DNA of 64,000 bases from Lentibacter sp. XHP0401. GTDB taxonomy: Bacteria; Pseudomonadota; Alphaproteobacteria; Rhodobacterales; Rhodobacteraceae. Every line of letters begins with the position of its first letter. The stretch's first letter is position 1. Shown here one piece after another: positions 27,665 through 35,101 of the stretch. Location: the NCBI RefSeq assembly GCF_025751535.1, contig NZ_JAOWLC010000005.1, forward strand, positions 186,001 through 250,000, given 5' to 3'. A program made the position numbers and the translations under genes. Under the pieces are notes generated by a model, which was given only the letters and a program-made list of their open reading frames with translations, was not told the origin of the DNA and searched no databases.

Positions 27665-28681
27665 ATGCGACCGAACCTGAAAGCCGTTCTTGCCGGAGCA
27701 ACAATTCTCGTGTCCGCCAATACAGCCTTCGCTGACACTTGGCGCTATGCCCACGAAGAGGCCGCAACCGAAGTACAGGGTGTCTTTGCCCAAAAATTCA
27801 AAGAAGAGATCGAAGCCAACTCCGATCATGAGGTCCAGTTGTTCCCATTCGGGACATTGGGCGAAAGCGCAGACATCATGGAACAAGCCCAAGCCGGCAT
27901 TTTGCAATTTGTGAACCAATCGCCGGGTTTCACTGGCGCGCTGATCCCTGAAGCACAGGTGTTCTTTGTGCCTTACCTCTTGCCGCAAAACGAGAATACG
28001 CTTCAAGAATTCTTCACAAATTCTGTCGCCATTAACGAAATGTTCCCCGAGCTATATGCCGAGCAAGGGCTTGAACTTATGACAATGTATCCGGAAGGCG
28101 AAGTCTGCATGACAACGCAAGAACCAGTCCGCTCACCTGCGGATCTGGACGGCGTTAAGTTCCGCGTCATGACCAACCCGCTACTTGTTGAAAGCTATGC
28201 TGCATTTGGTGCAACACCGACACCATTGCCATGGGGCGAAGTCTACGGCGCCTTGCAGACGGGCATTATCCAAGGTCAGGAAAACCCTCGGTTCTTCCTT
28301 GATTCAACCAAGATGTATGAAGTCACCGACGTGATCACCTGCATTGGTCACAACAACTTCACCACTGCAATGATGGCCAATAAAGACTTCTTTGATGGCC
28401 TCGGCGAAGAGGATCAGGAGCTGATCCAAAACGCCACGGACGCTGCGTTTGAATACATCCTCGGCTACCAGCAGGAACTGGGTGAAAAGAGCTTTGACAA
28501 TATCCTCAAAGCCAAGCCCGAGATGGAAATCAACATTCTGTCAGAGGAAGAGCGCAAGCCGTTCATGGCGACATCAGAACCTGTCGAAGCTGCATTCATC
28601 GAAATGGCAGGAGAGCGTGGCGAGAAAATTCTCAACCAGTTGAAAGCAGACCTCAAGGCAGCAGAAGGCGCCACGGAATGA
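27665..28681 (+). CDS. uehA: Ectoine/hydroxyectoine TRAP transporter substrate-binding protein UehA
   Basis: Periplasmic binding protein for ectoine and hydroxyectoine, 338 residues. Signal peptide MRPNLKAVLAGATILVSANTAFA, then TWRYAHEEAATEVQGVFA, FGTLGESADIMEQAQAGI and FRVMTNPLLVESYAAFGATP, which are close to UehA and TeaA as remembered. The conserved arginine in KFRVMTNP should bind the ligand carboxylate. TTAAGGAG lies six bases upstream of the ATG; a longer frame from 27593 is rejected. First gene of uehABC-usp. Confidence 0.9.
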   Translation: MRPNLKAVLAGATILVSANTAFADTWRYAHEEAATEVQGVFAQKFKEEIEANSDHEVQLFPFGTLGESADIMEQAQAGILQFVNQSPGFTGALIPEAQVFFVPYLLPQNENTLQEFFTNSVAINEMFPELYAEQGLELMTMYPEGEVCMTTQEPVRSPADLDGVKFRVMTNPLLVESYAAFGATPTPLPWGEVYGALQTGIIQGQENPRFFLDSTKMYEVTDVITCIGHNNFTTAMMANKDFFDGLGEEDQELIQNATDAAFEYILGYQQELGEKSFDNILKAKPEMEINILSEEERKPFMATSEPVEAAFIEMAGERGEKILNQLKADLKAAEGATE

Positions 28682-28693
28682 ACTTCGTTCCAA

Positions 28694-28721
28694 TGTGTCG
28701 GGCTAGATAGAGCCCGACACA
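28694..28721 (+). terminator. Stem-loop/attenuator between uehA and uehB
   Basis: Perfect 11-bp stem TGTGTCGGGCT / AGCCCGACACA with a six-base loop, 13 bases past the uehA stop; a T-rich stretch (CTATTTCTTTTTCC) follows after a short gap. It can act as a leaky terminator, leaving more uehA than uehBC message. Confidence 0.6.
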
Positions 28722-28758
28722 CACCACCTATTTCTTTTTCCAAAATCAGGAATTCCCT

Positions 28759-29385
28759 GTGACGCAAGAACCGCCCCAGTCGCCCGATCCGGCCGCCATC
28801 ATCAGCACCGATGTCGAACAGGACATCCTCGAAGATACGACGTCGGCATTGCCGGGGCTTCTAGGGGTGCTTGATCTCGCCATTGCACGACTCGAAGCAA
28901 TAATGCTCGCGCTCGGCGTTTTACTCATGGCCTTGAACACTGTGGCAAATGTGATTGGCCGCGTCTTTTTCGAAAGTATCTATTTTTCGGAGGAGCTGAA
29001 CAGAATCCTCATCATTCTGATTACCTTTGCAGGGATCAGCTATGCCGCGCGTCACGGACGCCACATCCGCATGTCTGCGATCTATGATACGTTGCCACCG
29101 CGCCCGCGAAAACTTCTCACAATCCTGATTTCGCTTGTCACGGCGGCCTTTATGTTGGGCCTGGCATGGTATTCCTTGCAATTCCTGCTGACAACAATGG
29201 GGCGCGGACGCGTCCTGCCCGCCTTGCAAATACCCGTCTGGATTACCTTATGCTGGGTGCCATTGGGTTTCTTGCTTACGGGCATTCAATACACCCTGAC
29301 AGCAGTTAAAAACATCATCGAAAATGACATCTACCTTTCGACAAACGTGCTCGAAGGCTACGACAACGACGAACGGGAGATCTGA
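28759..29385 (+). CDS. uehB: Ectoine TRAP transporter small permease UehB
   Basis: DctQ-type membrane subunit, 208 residues. About 40 hydrophilic residues precede four membrane segments; the DctQ pattern is at [29 protein letters not shown]. Start codon is GTG with AGGA eight bases upstream. Three bases separate its stop from uehC. The long N-terminal tail rich in acidic residues ([13 protein letters not shown]) is typical of the ectoine and related TRAP small subunits. Confidence 0.85.
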   Translation: MTQEPPQSPDPAAIISTDVEQDILEDTTSALPGLLGVLDLAIARLEAIMLALGVLLMALNTVANVIGRVFFESIYFSEELNRILIILITFAGISYAARHGRHIRMSAIYDTLPPRPRKLLTILISLVTAAFMLGLAWYSLQFLLTTMGRGRVLPALQIPVWITLCWVPLGFLLTGIQYTLTAVKNIIENDIYLSTNVLEGYDNDEREI

Positions 29386-29388
29386 TCC

Positions 29389-30672
29389 ATGGCACTAACC
29401 GTTTTTGCAGTCATGATCGTGCTTTTGCTTTTGGGTTTTCCGATGATGATCCCGCTTTTGGCCGGAACACTCACCGGCTTCCTGATGATCTTTGGTGATT
29501 TCGGACAGCTTGAAACCGCAGTCCAGCAAATGATCGCCGGTATTCGTCCGGCCTCTCTCATTGCTGTGCCAATGTTCATCTTCGCAGCCGACATCATGAC
29601 ACGCGGGCAATCCGCTGGCCGCCTGATTGATATGGTGATGAGTTTTGTCGGCCATCTTAAGGGCGGACTTGCTGTGACAACAGCAACGGCCTGCACCATG
29701 TTTGGCGCCGTGTCAGGATCAACACAGGCAACCGTTGTTGCCATCGGTTCGCCCTTGCGCCCGCGCATGTTGAAGGCGGGCTATAAAGACAATTTTGTTC
29801 TCGCTCTGATCGTCAATGCAAGTGACATCGCGTTTTTGATCCCCCCTTCTATCGGGATGATCATCTATGGCGTTGTTTCCAACACGTCGATCGCGGAACT
29901 GTTCATCGCGGGCATCGGCCCTGGCTTGCTGATCCTTCTCATGTTTTCGATTTACTCGGTCCTTTACGCGATCCGCAATGACGTACCGACCGAACCAAAG
30001 GCCGCTTGGGCCATGCGCATCAAAGCGGTGCAACGCGCCCTTTGGCCCATGGGTTTTCCAGCGATCATTATCGGCGGGATTTATGGCGGCATCTTTTCTC
30101 CAACCGAAGCCGCGGCTGCCTGTGTGCTGTATGCGCTTGTTCTTGAGGTCGTGATTTTCAAGTCGCTGAACGTTCGAGGCGTCTTTGATACCGCAAAATC
30201 CACAGGTCTGATCACCGCAGTTGTATTCATTCTCGTGGCAGCAGGTGCAGCCTTCTCATGGATCATCTCTTTCGCACAGATCCCACAATCGGTGCTTGGT
30301 GCTGTCGGTATTGATGAAATGGGCGCGATTGGCGTGTTGTTCGTCATCTCCGTCGCGTTCTTCGTCGGCTGTATGTTCGTTGACCCTATCGTCGTCATCC
30401 TGGTGTTGGTCCCGATCTTTGCGCCGGTTGTGAATGCTGTCGGGCTTGATCCGGTGCACGTTGGTATTATCATCACGTTGCAAGTCGCGATTGGCTCGGC
30501 CACGCCCCCGTTCGGCTGCGATATATTTACAGCCATTGCCGTCTTCAAGCGCCCCTATATGGAGGTCATTCGCGGCACGCCGCCATTCATCTTTATGCTG
30601 CTGACAGTGTCGATTGCCTTGATCTTCTTCCCTCAGATCGCCCTGTTCCTGCGTGATATTGCGTTCAAGTGA
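29389..30672 (+). CDS. uehC: Ectoine TRAP transporter large permease UehC
   Basis: DctM-type transport subunit with 427 residues and about twelve membrane segments. Family motifs include VFAVMIVLLLLGFPMMIPLL at the start, FGAVSGSTQATVVAIGSPL, FLIPPSIGMIIYGVV and GSATPPFGCDIFTAIAVFKR near the end. It is followed eight bases later by a UspA-type gene, the same order as in TeaABCD and UehABC-usp systems. Confidence 0.88.
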   Translation: MALTVFAVMIVLLLLGFPMMIPLLAGTLTGFLMIFGDFGQLETAVQQMIAGIRPASLIAVPMFIFAADIMTRGQSAGRLIDMVMSFVGHLKGGLAVTTATACTMFGAVSGSTQATVVAIGSPLRPRMLKAGYKDNFVLALIVNASDIAFLIPPSIGMIIYGVVSNTSIAELFIAGIGPGLLILLMFSIYSVLYAIRNDVPTEPKAAWAMRIKAVQRALWPMGFPAIIIGGIYGGIFSPTEAAAACVLYALVLEVVIFKSLNVRGVFDTAKSTGLITAVVFILVAAGAAFSWIISFAQIPQSVLGAVGIDEMGAIGVLFVISVAFFVGCMFVDPIVVILVLVPIFAPVVNAVGLDPVHVGIIITLQVAIGSATPPFGCDIFTAIAVFKRPYMEVIRGTPPFIFMLLTVSIALIFFPQIALFLRDIAFK

Positions 30673-30680
30673 GATAACCT

Positions 30681-31118
30681 ATGTTTGAAAACATCCTAGT
30701 CCCTTTTGACGGGTCCGCCCAATCTGAAAGAGCTCTTAGAAAGGCCGTCGAGCTTGCACAGCTTTGCAACGCGAAGATGATGATTCTTACGGTTTACCGG
30801 CACCACTCCATGCTGGAAGCATCATTCTCGATGGTGCGTGGCGCAGAGCACGACACGCCAGACAAGGCTTTGGCAGCAGGCGCAACCGAGATCGCAAACA
30901 ACGGACGCAAGATCGCGAATGACTGCGGGTTTACCGACGTACGGGCCTTCGTAAGGTCCGGTCAAATCTCCCGCACAATCGTGGAGTTTGCAAAGAAACA
31001 CGAGACGGATTTGATAGTGCTGGGCTCTCGTGGAAACGGCGCAATCGACGGCTATTTGCTCGGCAGCGTGTCACATAAAGTGACAGGACTGGCCAAGCAA
31101 CCGGTCCTTGTTGTCTGA
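30681..31118 (+). CDS. UspA-type universal stress protein linked to the ectoine transporter (TeaD-like)
   Basis: Cytoplasmic nucleotide-binding protein with 145 residues. N-terminal ILVPFDGSAQSERALRKAVELA and C-terminal ATP-binding loop VLGSRGNGAIDGYLLGSVSHKV mark the ATP-binding UspA class. In Halomonas the matching protein TeaD tunes the ectoine TRAP transporter; the position right after uehC supports a like role. Its stop is followed by a 433-base stretch without a clear gene. Confidence 0.85.
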   Translation: MFENILVPFDGSAQSERALRKAVELAQLCNAKMMILTVYRHHSMLEASFSMVRGAEHDTPDKALAAGATEIANNGRKIANDCGFTDVRAFVRSGQISRTIVEFAKKHETDLIVLGSRGNGAIDGYLLGSVSHKVTGLAKQPVLVV

Positions 31119-31551
31119 CATCTATATCCGCGTGTGGCCACAGATTGGTCGCACCCCTCGCAGAAACATGGTCTTATTTTCTGTTTTTGCACATCAAAGA
31201 TACGTTTAGCTCCTACACAGCTTTACCCGTAAAAAAACGCGATTGGCGCAACACCAAGCCATGCGTTGCGCGCAACCAGCCTAGCCTTATTGCCAGTTAC
31301 AAAGCCCCGTAAGCTCCCCAATGATGTGAGGTGCTGATGACAAATCATCGAAGAGTCGGAGGCGTTCCGTTTGATGGCGTATTTGGTCGATAAAACCCGC
31401 GAAAAAGGGGCAATAGTGCCTATATTCAACACTAAAATCCGATCACAAATCCCTGAATAAGTAACCACCGTCGATTTGACCGGTACTGGCGCTCAAGGTT
31501 CTGTAATCGCGATACGTGCCCTTTGCGGCACTCAAAACCAAAGGCTGGCAC
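31119..31551. other. 433-base gene-free stretch inside the ectoine cluster
   Basis: Lies between usp and the ectoine hydrolase gene, where eutABC and eutE can be found in related clusters. It is AT-richer than its flanks. The longest sense open stretch (about 31340-31460, 38 codons starting after tandem stops) has no start codon or ribosome site; a minus-strand frame of 81 codons reads as low-complexity, not protein-like. It may be deletion scar plus promoter for the hydrolase gene. No family could be recognised. Confidence 0.5.
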
Positions 31552-32736
31552 ATGACAACATATCAAAAAAACTTCACAACAGACGAATACCAGCGCCGTA
31601 TCACCAAGACCCGCGCCAGTATGTCTGCCAAGGGTCTCGATGCAATTTTCATGATTGACCCGTCGAATATGTCATGGATCACAGGCTATGACGGCTGGTC
31701 GTTTTACGTCTTTCAGGGGGTCATCCTGACCCATGAGGGCGACCCGATCTGGTGGGGCCGCGCAATGGATGCACTTGGTGCGCGCCGCACTGTCTTTATG
31801 GAAGAAGATGATCAGATTCGCGGCTACGACGACACTTTCGTACAAAACCCCGAGAAGCATCCGATGGAAGATCTTGCTTTACTTCTGGCCGAGGTCGGGC
31901 TGGAGGCCGCAACCATAGGCGTGGAGATGGACAACTACTATTACTCCGCCAGAGCTCATGAAAAGCTGATAACGGCTCTGCCAAAGGCCACATTCAAAGA
32001 CGCAACTGGGCTGGTTAACTGGCAGCGCGCTGTTAAATCGGAACGCGAAATTGAATACATGCAGCGTGCCGCCCGTATCACAGAAGCAATGCATGAACGC
32101 ATTTTCGAGTTCGCCGAGCCGGGCGTTCGCAAAAACGAACTTATCGCAGAAATCTATGCAACGAGCATCCGCGGTATTGACGGGTTTTGGGGGGACTACC
32201 CTGCCATTGTGCCGATGGCTCCATCGGGCCTTGACGCCACCGCACCGCATCTGACGTGGGATGACCGCCCCATGCAATCAGGTGAAGCAACATTCTTTGA
32301 AATCGCGGGCGCACACCGCCGCTATCAATGCCCACAGTCGCGCACCTTGTTTCTAGGCGAGGTCCCCCAAAAGTATCGTGATGCAGAATCCGCTGTGCTC
32401 GACGCAATCGAGGCCGGTCTGGAGCAGGCTAAACCAGGCAATCAGGCACAGGACATCGCGAACGCCTTCAACGCCACGCTAAATAAGGCCGGGTTCGAAA
32501 AGGACAGCCGTTGTGGCTATGCCATCGGCATCAGCTACCCCCCGGATTGGGGCGAGCGAACCATATCTTTCCGGCGCGGCGATACCACCATACTGGAAGC
32601 GGGAATGACGTTCCACTTCATGCCGGCACTGTGGCTGGATGATGGCGGACTGGAAATCACCGAACCAATTCTGATCACTGAAGACGGCCACGAATGCCTG
32701 TGCAATACCAAGCGCGAACTTTGGGTGAAATCATAA
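31552..32736 (+). CDS. doeA: Ectoine hydrolase (M24 peptidase fold), EutD/DoeA
   Basis: Opens the ectoine ring to N-acetyl-diaminobutyrate. 394 residues, matching DoeA/EutD. The N-terminal creatinase-like domain reads MIDPSNMSWITGYDGWSFY, typical of this group; the C-terminal pita-bread half includes EYMQRAARITEAMHERIFEF, FEIAGAHRRYQCPQSRTLFL and GYAIGISYPPDWGERT. Start MTTYQKNFTT was preferred over an upstream GTG. The deacetylase EutE/DoeB that takes the next step is absent from this window, as are eutA, eutB and eutC. Confidence 0.85.
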   Translation: MTTYQKNFTTDEYQRRITKTRASMSAKGLDAIFMIDPSNMSWITGYDGWSFYVFQGVILTHEGDPIWWGRAMDALGARRTVFMEEDDQIRGYDDTFVQNPEKHPMEDLALLLAEVGLEAATIGVEMDNYYYSARAHEKLITALPKATFKDATGLVNWQRAVKSEREIEYMQRAARITEAMHERIFEFAEPGVRKNELIAEIYATSIRGIDGFWGDYPAIVPMAPSGLDATAPHLTWDDRPMQSGEATFFEIAGAHRRYQCPQSRTLFLGEVPQKYRDAESAVLDAIEAGLEQAKPGNQAQDIANAFNATLNKAGFEKDSRCGYAIGISYPPDWGERTISFRRGDTTILEAGMTFHFMPALWLDDGGLEITEPILITEDGHECLCNTKRELWVKS

Positions 32737-33038
32737 CCGGGGCTCAGGTTCCTCCACTACATCCGCAAGGCCGACATCACGGTGCCCTGAATGTCCCCAC
32801 AGTTGCACATTGCACTGCATCCCGCGTTGATCCTTACTGATGGACATCTCCTTCGCCCCAAGTCCGGGGTGGAAGAGATGTCTCCAGACCAGCAGAGTGC
32901 CAACAATAAATAACCCTTCACCTCCGATGGGCCGCCTCAAACGATCGGCAAAAAGACGGACACAAAGCAAGAAAGTAAGAACTGGCCGTTTACCCCCTTG
33001 CAGGCGCGGCAAGGAAACCCTAAGAAACCCATGGCTTC
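32737..33038. other. Gene-poor 302-base stretch between doeA and tRNA-Cys
   Basis: No supported gene. A minus-strand frame of 93 codons (32731-33012) starts at TTG without a ribosome site and shows no recognisable domain. The tract presumably holds the 3' end of the doeA transcript and the tRNA promoter, but no clear terminator hairpin was found. Confidence 0.5.
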
Positions 33039-33112
33039 GGCGAGTTGGCGGAGTGGTTACGCAGCGGATTGCAAATCCGTGTACAGGAGTTCGATTCTCC
33101 TACTCGCCTCCA
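33039..33112 (+). tRNA. tRNA-Cys(GCA), CCA encoded
   Basis: Folds as a 74-base tRNA: acceptor GGCGAGT (33039-33045) pairs with ACTCGCC (33102-33108), anticodon loop TTGCAAA gives GCA, T-loop GGAGTTCGATTCTCC, discriminator U and an encoded CCA (33110-33112). U73 and anticodon GCA are the cysteine identity elements. Confidence 0.97.
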
Positions 33113-33336
33113 TTTCCATATGGACCAAAATACAGCATCAGAGGCCGATTAAGAGCATACTCTAGCGCCAGAGCCTGCGAGATGCGGAGTGTGATGACAG
33201 TGCCAGCCTCACACCAGAGGGTCCTCCGCGGCTCATCGAAGTCAAAACCATCAACGGATGGGGCAAGCCCCCTTTCACATATCGCGCACTGAATTGGCCG
33301 TTGCCGAAGCCATCCCTTTCGCTGGCGAACTTTCAA
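33100..33336 (-). CDS. Small unknown protein, possible truncated winged-helix domain, ending inside tRNA-Cys
   Basis: 78 codons starting at TTG with a strong ribosome site (AAGGAG, seven bases of spacing), 18 bases after the stop of the preceding unknown gene. The protein has a CxxC pair (IQCAICERGLAPSVDG) then DEPRRTLWCEAGTVITLRIS, which recalls the start of phage-type winged-helix regulators with a zinc knuckle, but it stops early. The stop codon lies in the 3' half of tRNA-Cys, on the other strand. It could be a gene cut short at the tRNA by an old recombination event, or a real short protein. I do not recognise a family with confidence. Confidence 0.4.
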   Translation of the reverse strand: MKVRQRKGWLRQRPIQCAICERGLAPSVDGFDFDEPRRTLWCEAGTVITLRISQALALEYALNRPLMLYFGPYGNGGE

Positions 33337-33354
33337 GCCAGTTCTCCTTGTGCA

Positions 33355-33720
33355 CTAGATACGCTGACGCCGAGACTTTGCGCCGCCACGGCGGCGTTTT
33401 TGAGGCAACGCAAGGCTCATGGGTCGGGGCGGCATAAGTAAAGATTCCTCGATAAGAGCGCAAAACACCGCCACGGCAGGGTCGGTCTGTCGGAATTTTT
33501 CCGCCGCCTTCAAAGCATACTCGGCTTGTAGCGGGAAGCTTGCGCAGCCCTTAAGGCTGCCGAGCCACTGCATAAAGCCCATTCGGGCCAGTTCGGCCAC
33601 TCGATCTTCAGTGTCAGTTTGTGTCTGCAACATGTGCAGCGTTCTTTCCAAAATCATAGCGCCCTCCGCGCGAATCGTTTGGGCAAAGGGCTTGGAAAGA
33701 GAGATCGCGGCATAAGCCAT
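33355..33720 (-). CDS. Unknown 121-residue helical protein under a cobalamin riboswitch
   Basis: I do not recognise this protein. It has 121 residues, predicted mostly helical (RTLHMLQTQTDTEDRVAELA; EYALKAAEKFRQTDPAVAV), no membrane segment or signal peptide, and a very basic tail (LPQKRRRGGAKSRRQRI). The ATG at 33720 was chosen over a TTG six bases earlier. It lies 45 bases downstream of a cobalamin riboswitch, and its start codon region CTGATGGC is the exact complement of GCCATCAG at the 3' end of that riboswitch. It heads a probable two-gene operon with the 78-codon frame. It is none of the usual cobalamin-regulated genes (btuB, cob, cbt, metE, nrd). Confidence 0.55.
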   Translation of the reverse strand: MAYAAISLSKPFAQTIRAEGAMILERTLHMLQTQTDTEDRVAELARMGFMQWLGSLKGCASFPLQAEYALKAAEKFRQTDPAVAVFCALIEESLLMPPRPMSLALPQKRRRGGAKSRRQRI

Positions 33721-33765
33721 CAGCAATCACCCGTTCCGAGGCACCCCGCCCGGTGGTTGACATCT

Positions 33766-33954
33766 GATGGCAGGTCTCCTGACTTGCGGGTCAAAGCGCG
33801 TCTCCGTCCTTCCCGAGCACATCTTGCTCAGTGGATGTTTCGGAGGGCGCTCGCCGCTTACAGTTGCGGGGGCAGTCGCGGAATAAGCCATATGCCGTTG
33901 AAGGCGGGCCGCACCGTGTTCCCATTTTCATCTGACAAACTGGCCAGAACCATC
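33766..33954 (-). ncRNA. Cobalamin riboswitch
   Basis: Minus-strand RNA with the conserved elements in order: GGGAACACGGTGC (around 33910-33925), CTGCCCCCGCAACTGTAAGC (around 33857-33877), CCACTG (around 33830), GGGAAGG (around 33810) and AGTCAGGAGACCTGCC (33769-33784). The closing P1 helix is GATGG (33950-33954) with CCATC (33766-33770). The 3' strand of P1 continues as GCCATCAG, which can instead pair with the start codon region of the next gene at 33716-33723, giving a ready-made translational switch. Confidence 0.93.
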
Positions 33955-34009
33955 TAAGGCCAGTTATGCAGCCGCGCCTGTCTCTGTCAATCGAGCAAAT
34001 CGGCAACGC

Positions 34010-34041
34010 AAAAGGCCCGCAGCCTAAGCCACGGGCCTTGC
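34010..34041 (-). terminator. Intrinsic terminator of the TAXI-TRAP operon
   Basis: Stem AAGGCCCG (34012-34019) / CGGGCCTT (34032-34039) with a 12-base loop; on the minus strand TTTT follows directly. It sits 18 bases past the binding-protein stop, at the end of the marR-permease-binding protein operon. Confidence 0.65.
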
Positions 34042-34057
34042 TCACAATTTAGTTCGC

Positions 34058-35074
34058 TCAGTTGCCTTTGGTAAAGACAACTGGCTCAGGAATGTCCCAA
34101 CCCGCTTCGCGGTAGTAGCGTTCTGCACCAGGGTGCAGGCGGCTGGCGATGAGGGCAAGGCCGTCTTCCTTGGTGATCGTGTTCGGCATCCATGCCGCAG
34201 CCTCATGGATATCGCTCAGGTTCTCCCAGATCGCTTTGGTAACCTGATAAACCACCTCTTCATCCACATGCATACCGGCGCTGAAATTCACAATCGCGCC
34301 ATGGGTGCGTATGCTAGACTCATTCATTTGGTTCTCGCCATATGTACCCGCAGCAATCTCGTTAACGGTGCCACCTGTCGCAGGGTTGATCGAAAGCTTC
34401 TCGATCGGCACATCCAGAAGGCGAATCTCTTTGGTCAGTGAAAACTGCTGGATAGACGGGCTCGGCGAGTTGGTCGGAAGTACAATCACGTCGACTTTAT
34501 CATCCTGAAATGCCTGAATCGCCGCATCATAGCCAAACTCCACCAGGTTCATATCTTCTGGTGTCAGGCCTGTGGCTGCCTTTACATTAGTCGTCACTAC
34601 GTTTTTTGCAGCCCCGCCCGGAGGACCGAAGAAAACCGTTTTACCCTTCATGTCATCGAGCGTCATAATGCCTGAATCCGCACGCGTCACATAGTGATAC
34701 GGCCCCATCTGGTAAGAGAAAATCATCCCAACGCCCTTTTCAAGTTCGGGAGCCGCGGCCATGTCTTTGAAGGGGCCGATGTTGTTGACCATCAGCCAGT
34801 TGATGGTCGGCGAGCCAAAGAGGAAATCAACCTTGCCCATGCCCGCGTCAACCATGTGCTTGGTCGCAGCGCCCGTCGCGCGCACCTGAAACTCCACGCC
34901 ATCAACCTTGGTGTTGACCACCTTGGAAATCGCCGTGTTGACCACGAAGGGCGACATACCCGGCGCGATTGAGGTAACCTTATAAATCTCGGCAACTGCA
35001 GCACTGGCCATTAGCCCGCCCGCAACGGCCCCTACAGCGGCAAAGCGCAGTGTTTTGGCAAACATATCCTTCAT
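34058..35074 (-). CDS. TAXI-family TRAP transporter substrate-binding protein
   Basis: Periplasmic binding protein of the TAXI class, 338 residues. Signal peptide MKDMFAKTLRFAAVGAVAGGLMASAAVA is followed by YKVTSIAPGMSPFVVNTAIS, MVDAGMGKVDFLFGSPTINW, GKTVFFGPPGGAAKNVV and GLTPEDMNLVEFGYDAAIQAF. It is the last gene of its operon, 27 bases after the fused permease. Ligands of TAXI systems are mostly unknown; glutamate and other acids have been shown for a few. Confidence 0.88.
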   Translation of the reverse strand: MKDMFAKTLRFAAVGAVAGGLMASAAVAEIYKVTSIAPGMSPFVVNTAISKVVNTKVDGVEFQVRATGAATKHMVDAGMGKVDFLFGSPTINWLMVNNIGPFKDMAAAPELEKGVGMIFSYQMGPYHYVTRADSGIMTLDDMKGKTVFFGPPGGAAKNVVTTNVKAATGLTPEDMNLVEFGYDAAIQAFQDDKVDVIVLPTNSPSPSIQQFSLTKEIRLLDVPIEKLSINPATGGTVNEIAAGTYGENQMNESSIRTHGAIVNFSAGMHVDEEVVYQVTKAIWENLSDIHEAAAWMPNTITKEDGLALIASRLHPGAERYYREAGWDIPEPVVFTKGN

Positions 35075-35101
35075 AGTTTTCTCCCTTTTATGTTGGTTGT
35101 T

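Noticed and set aside
31223-31468. 81-codon minus-strand frame in the ectoine cluster gap
   Set aside because: No ribosome site and no protein-like pattern.
32731-33012. 93-codon minus-strand frame downstream of doeA
   Set aside because: TTG start without ribosome site, and no family likeness; kept only as a note on the gene-poor stretch.
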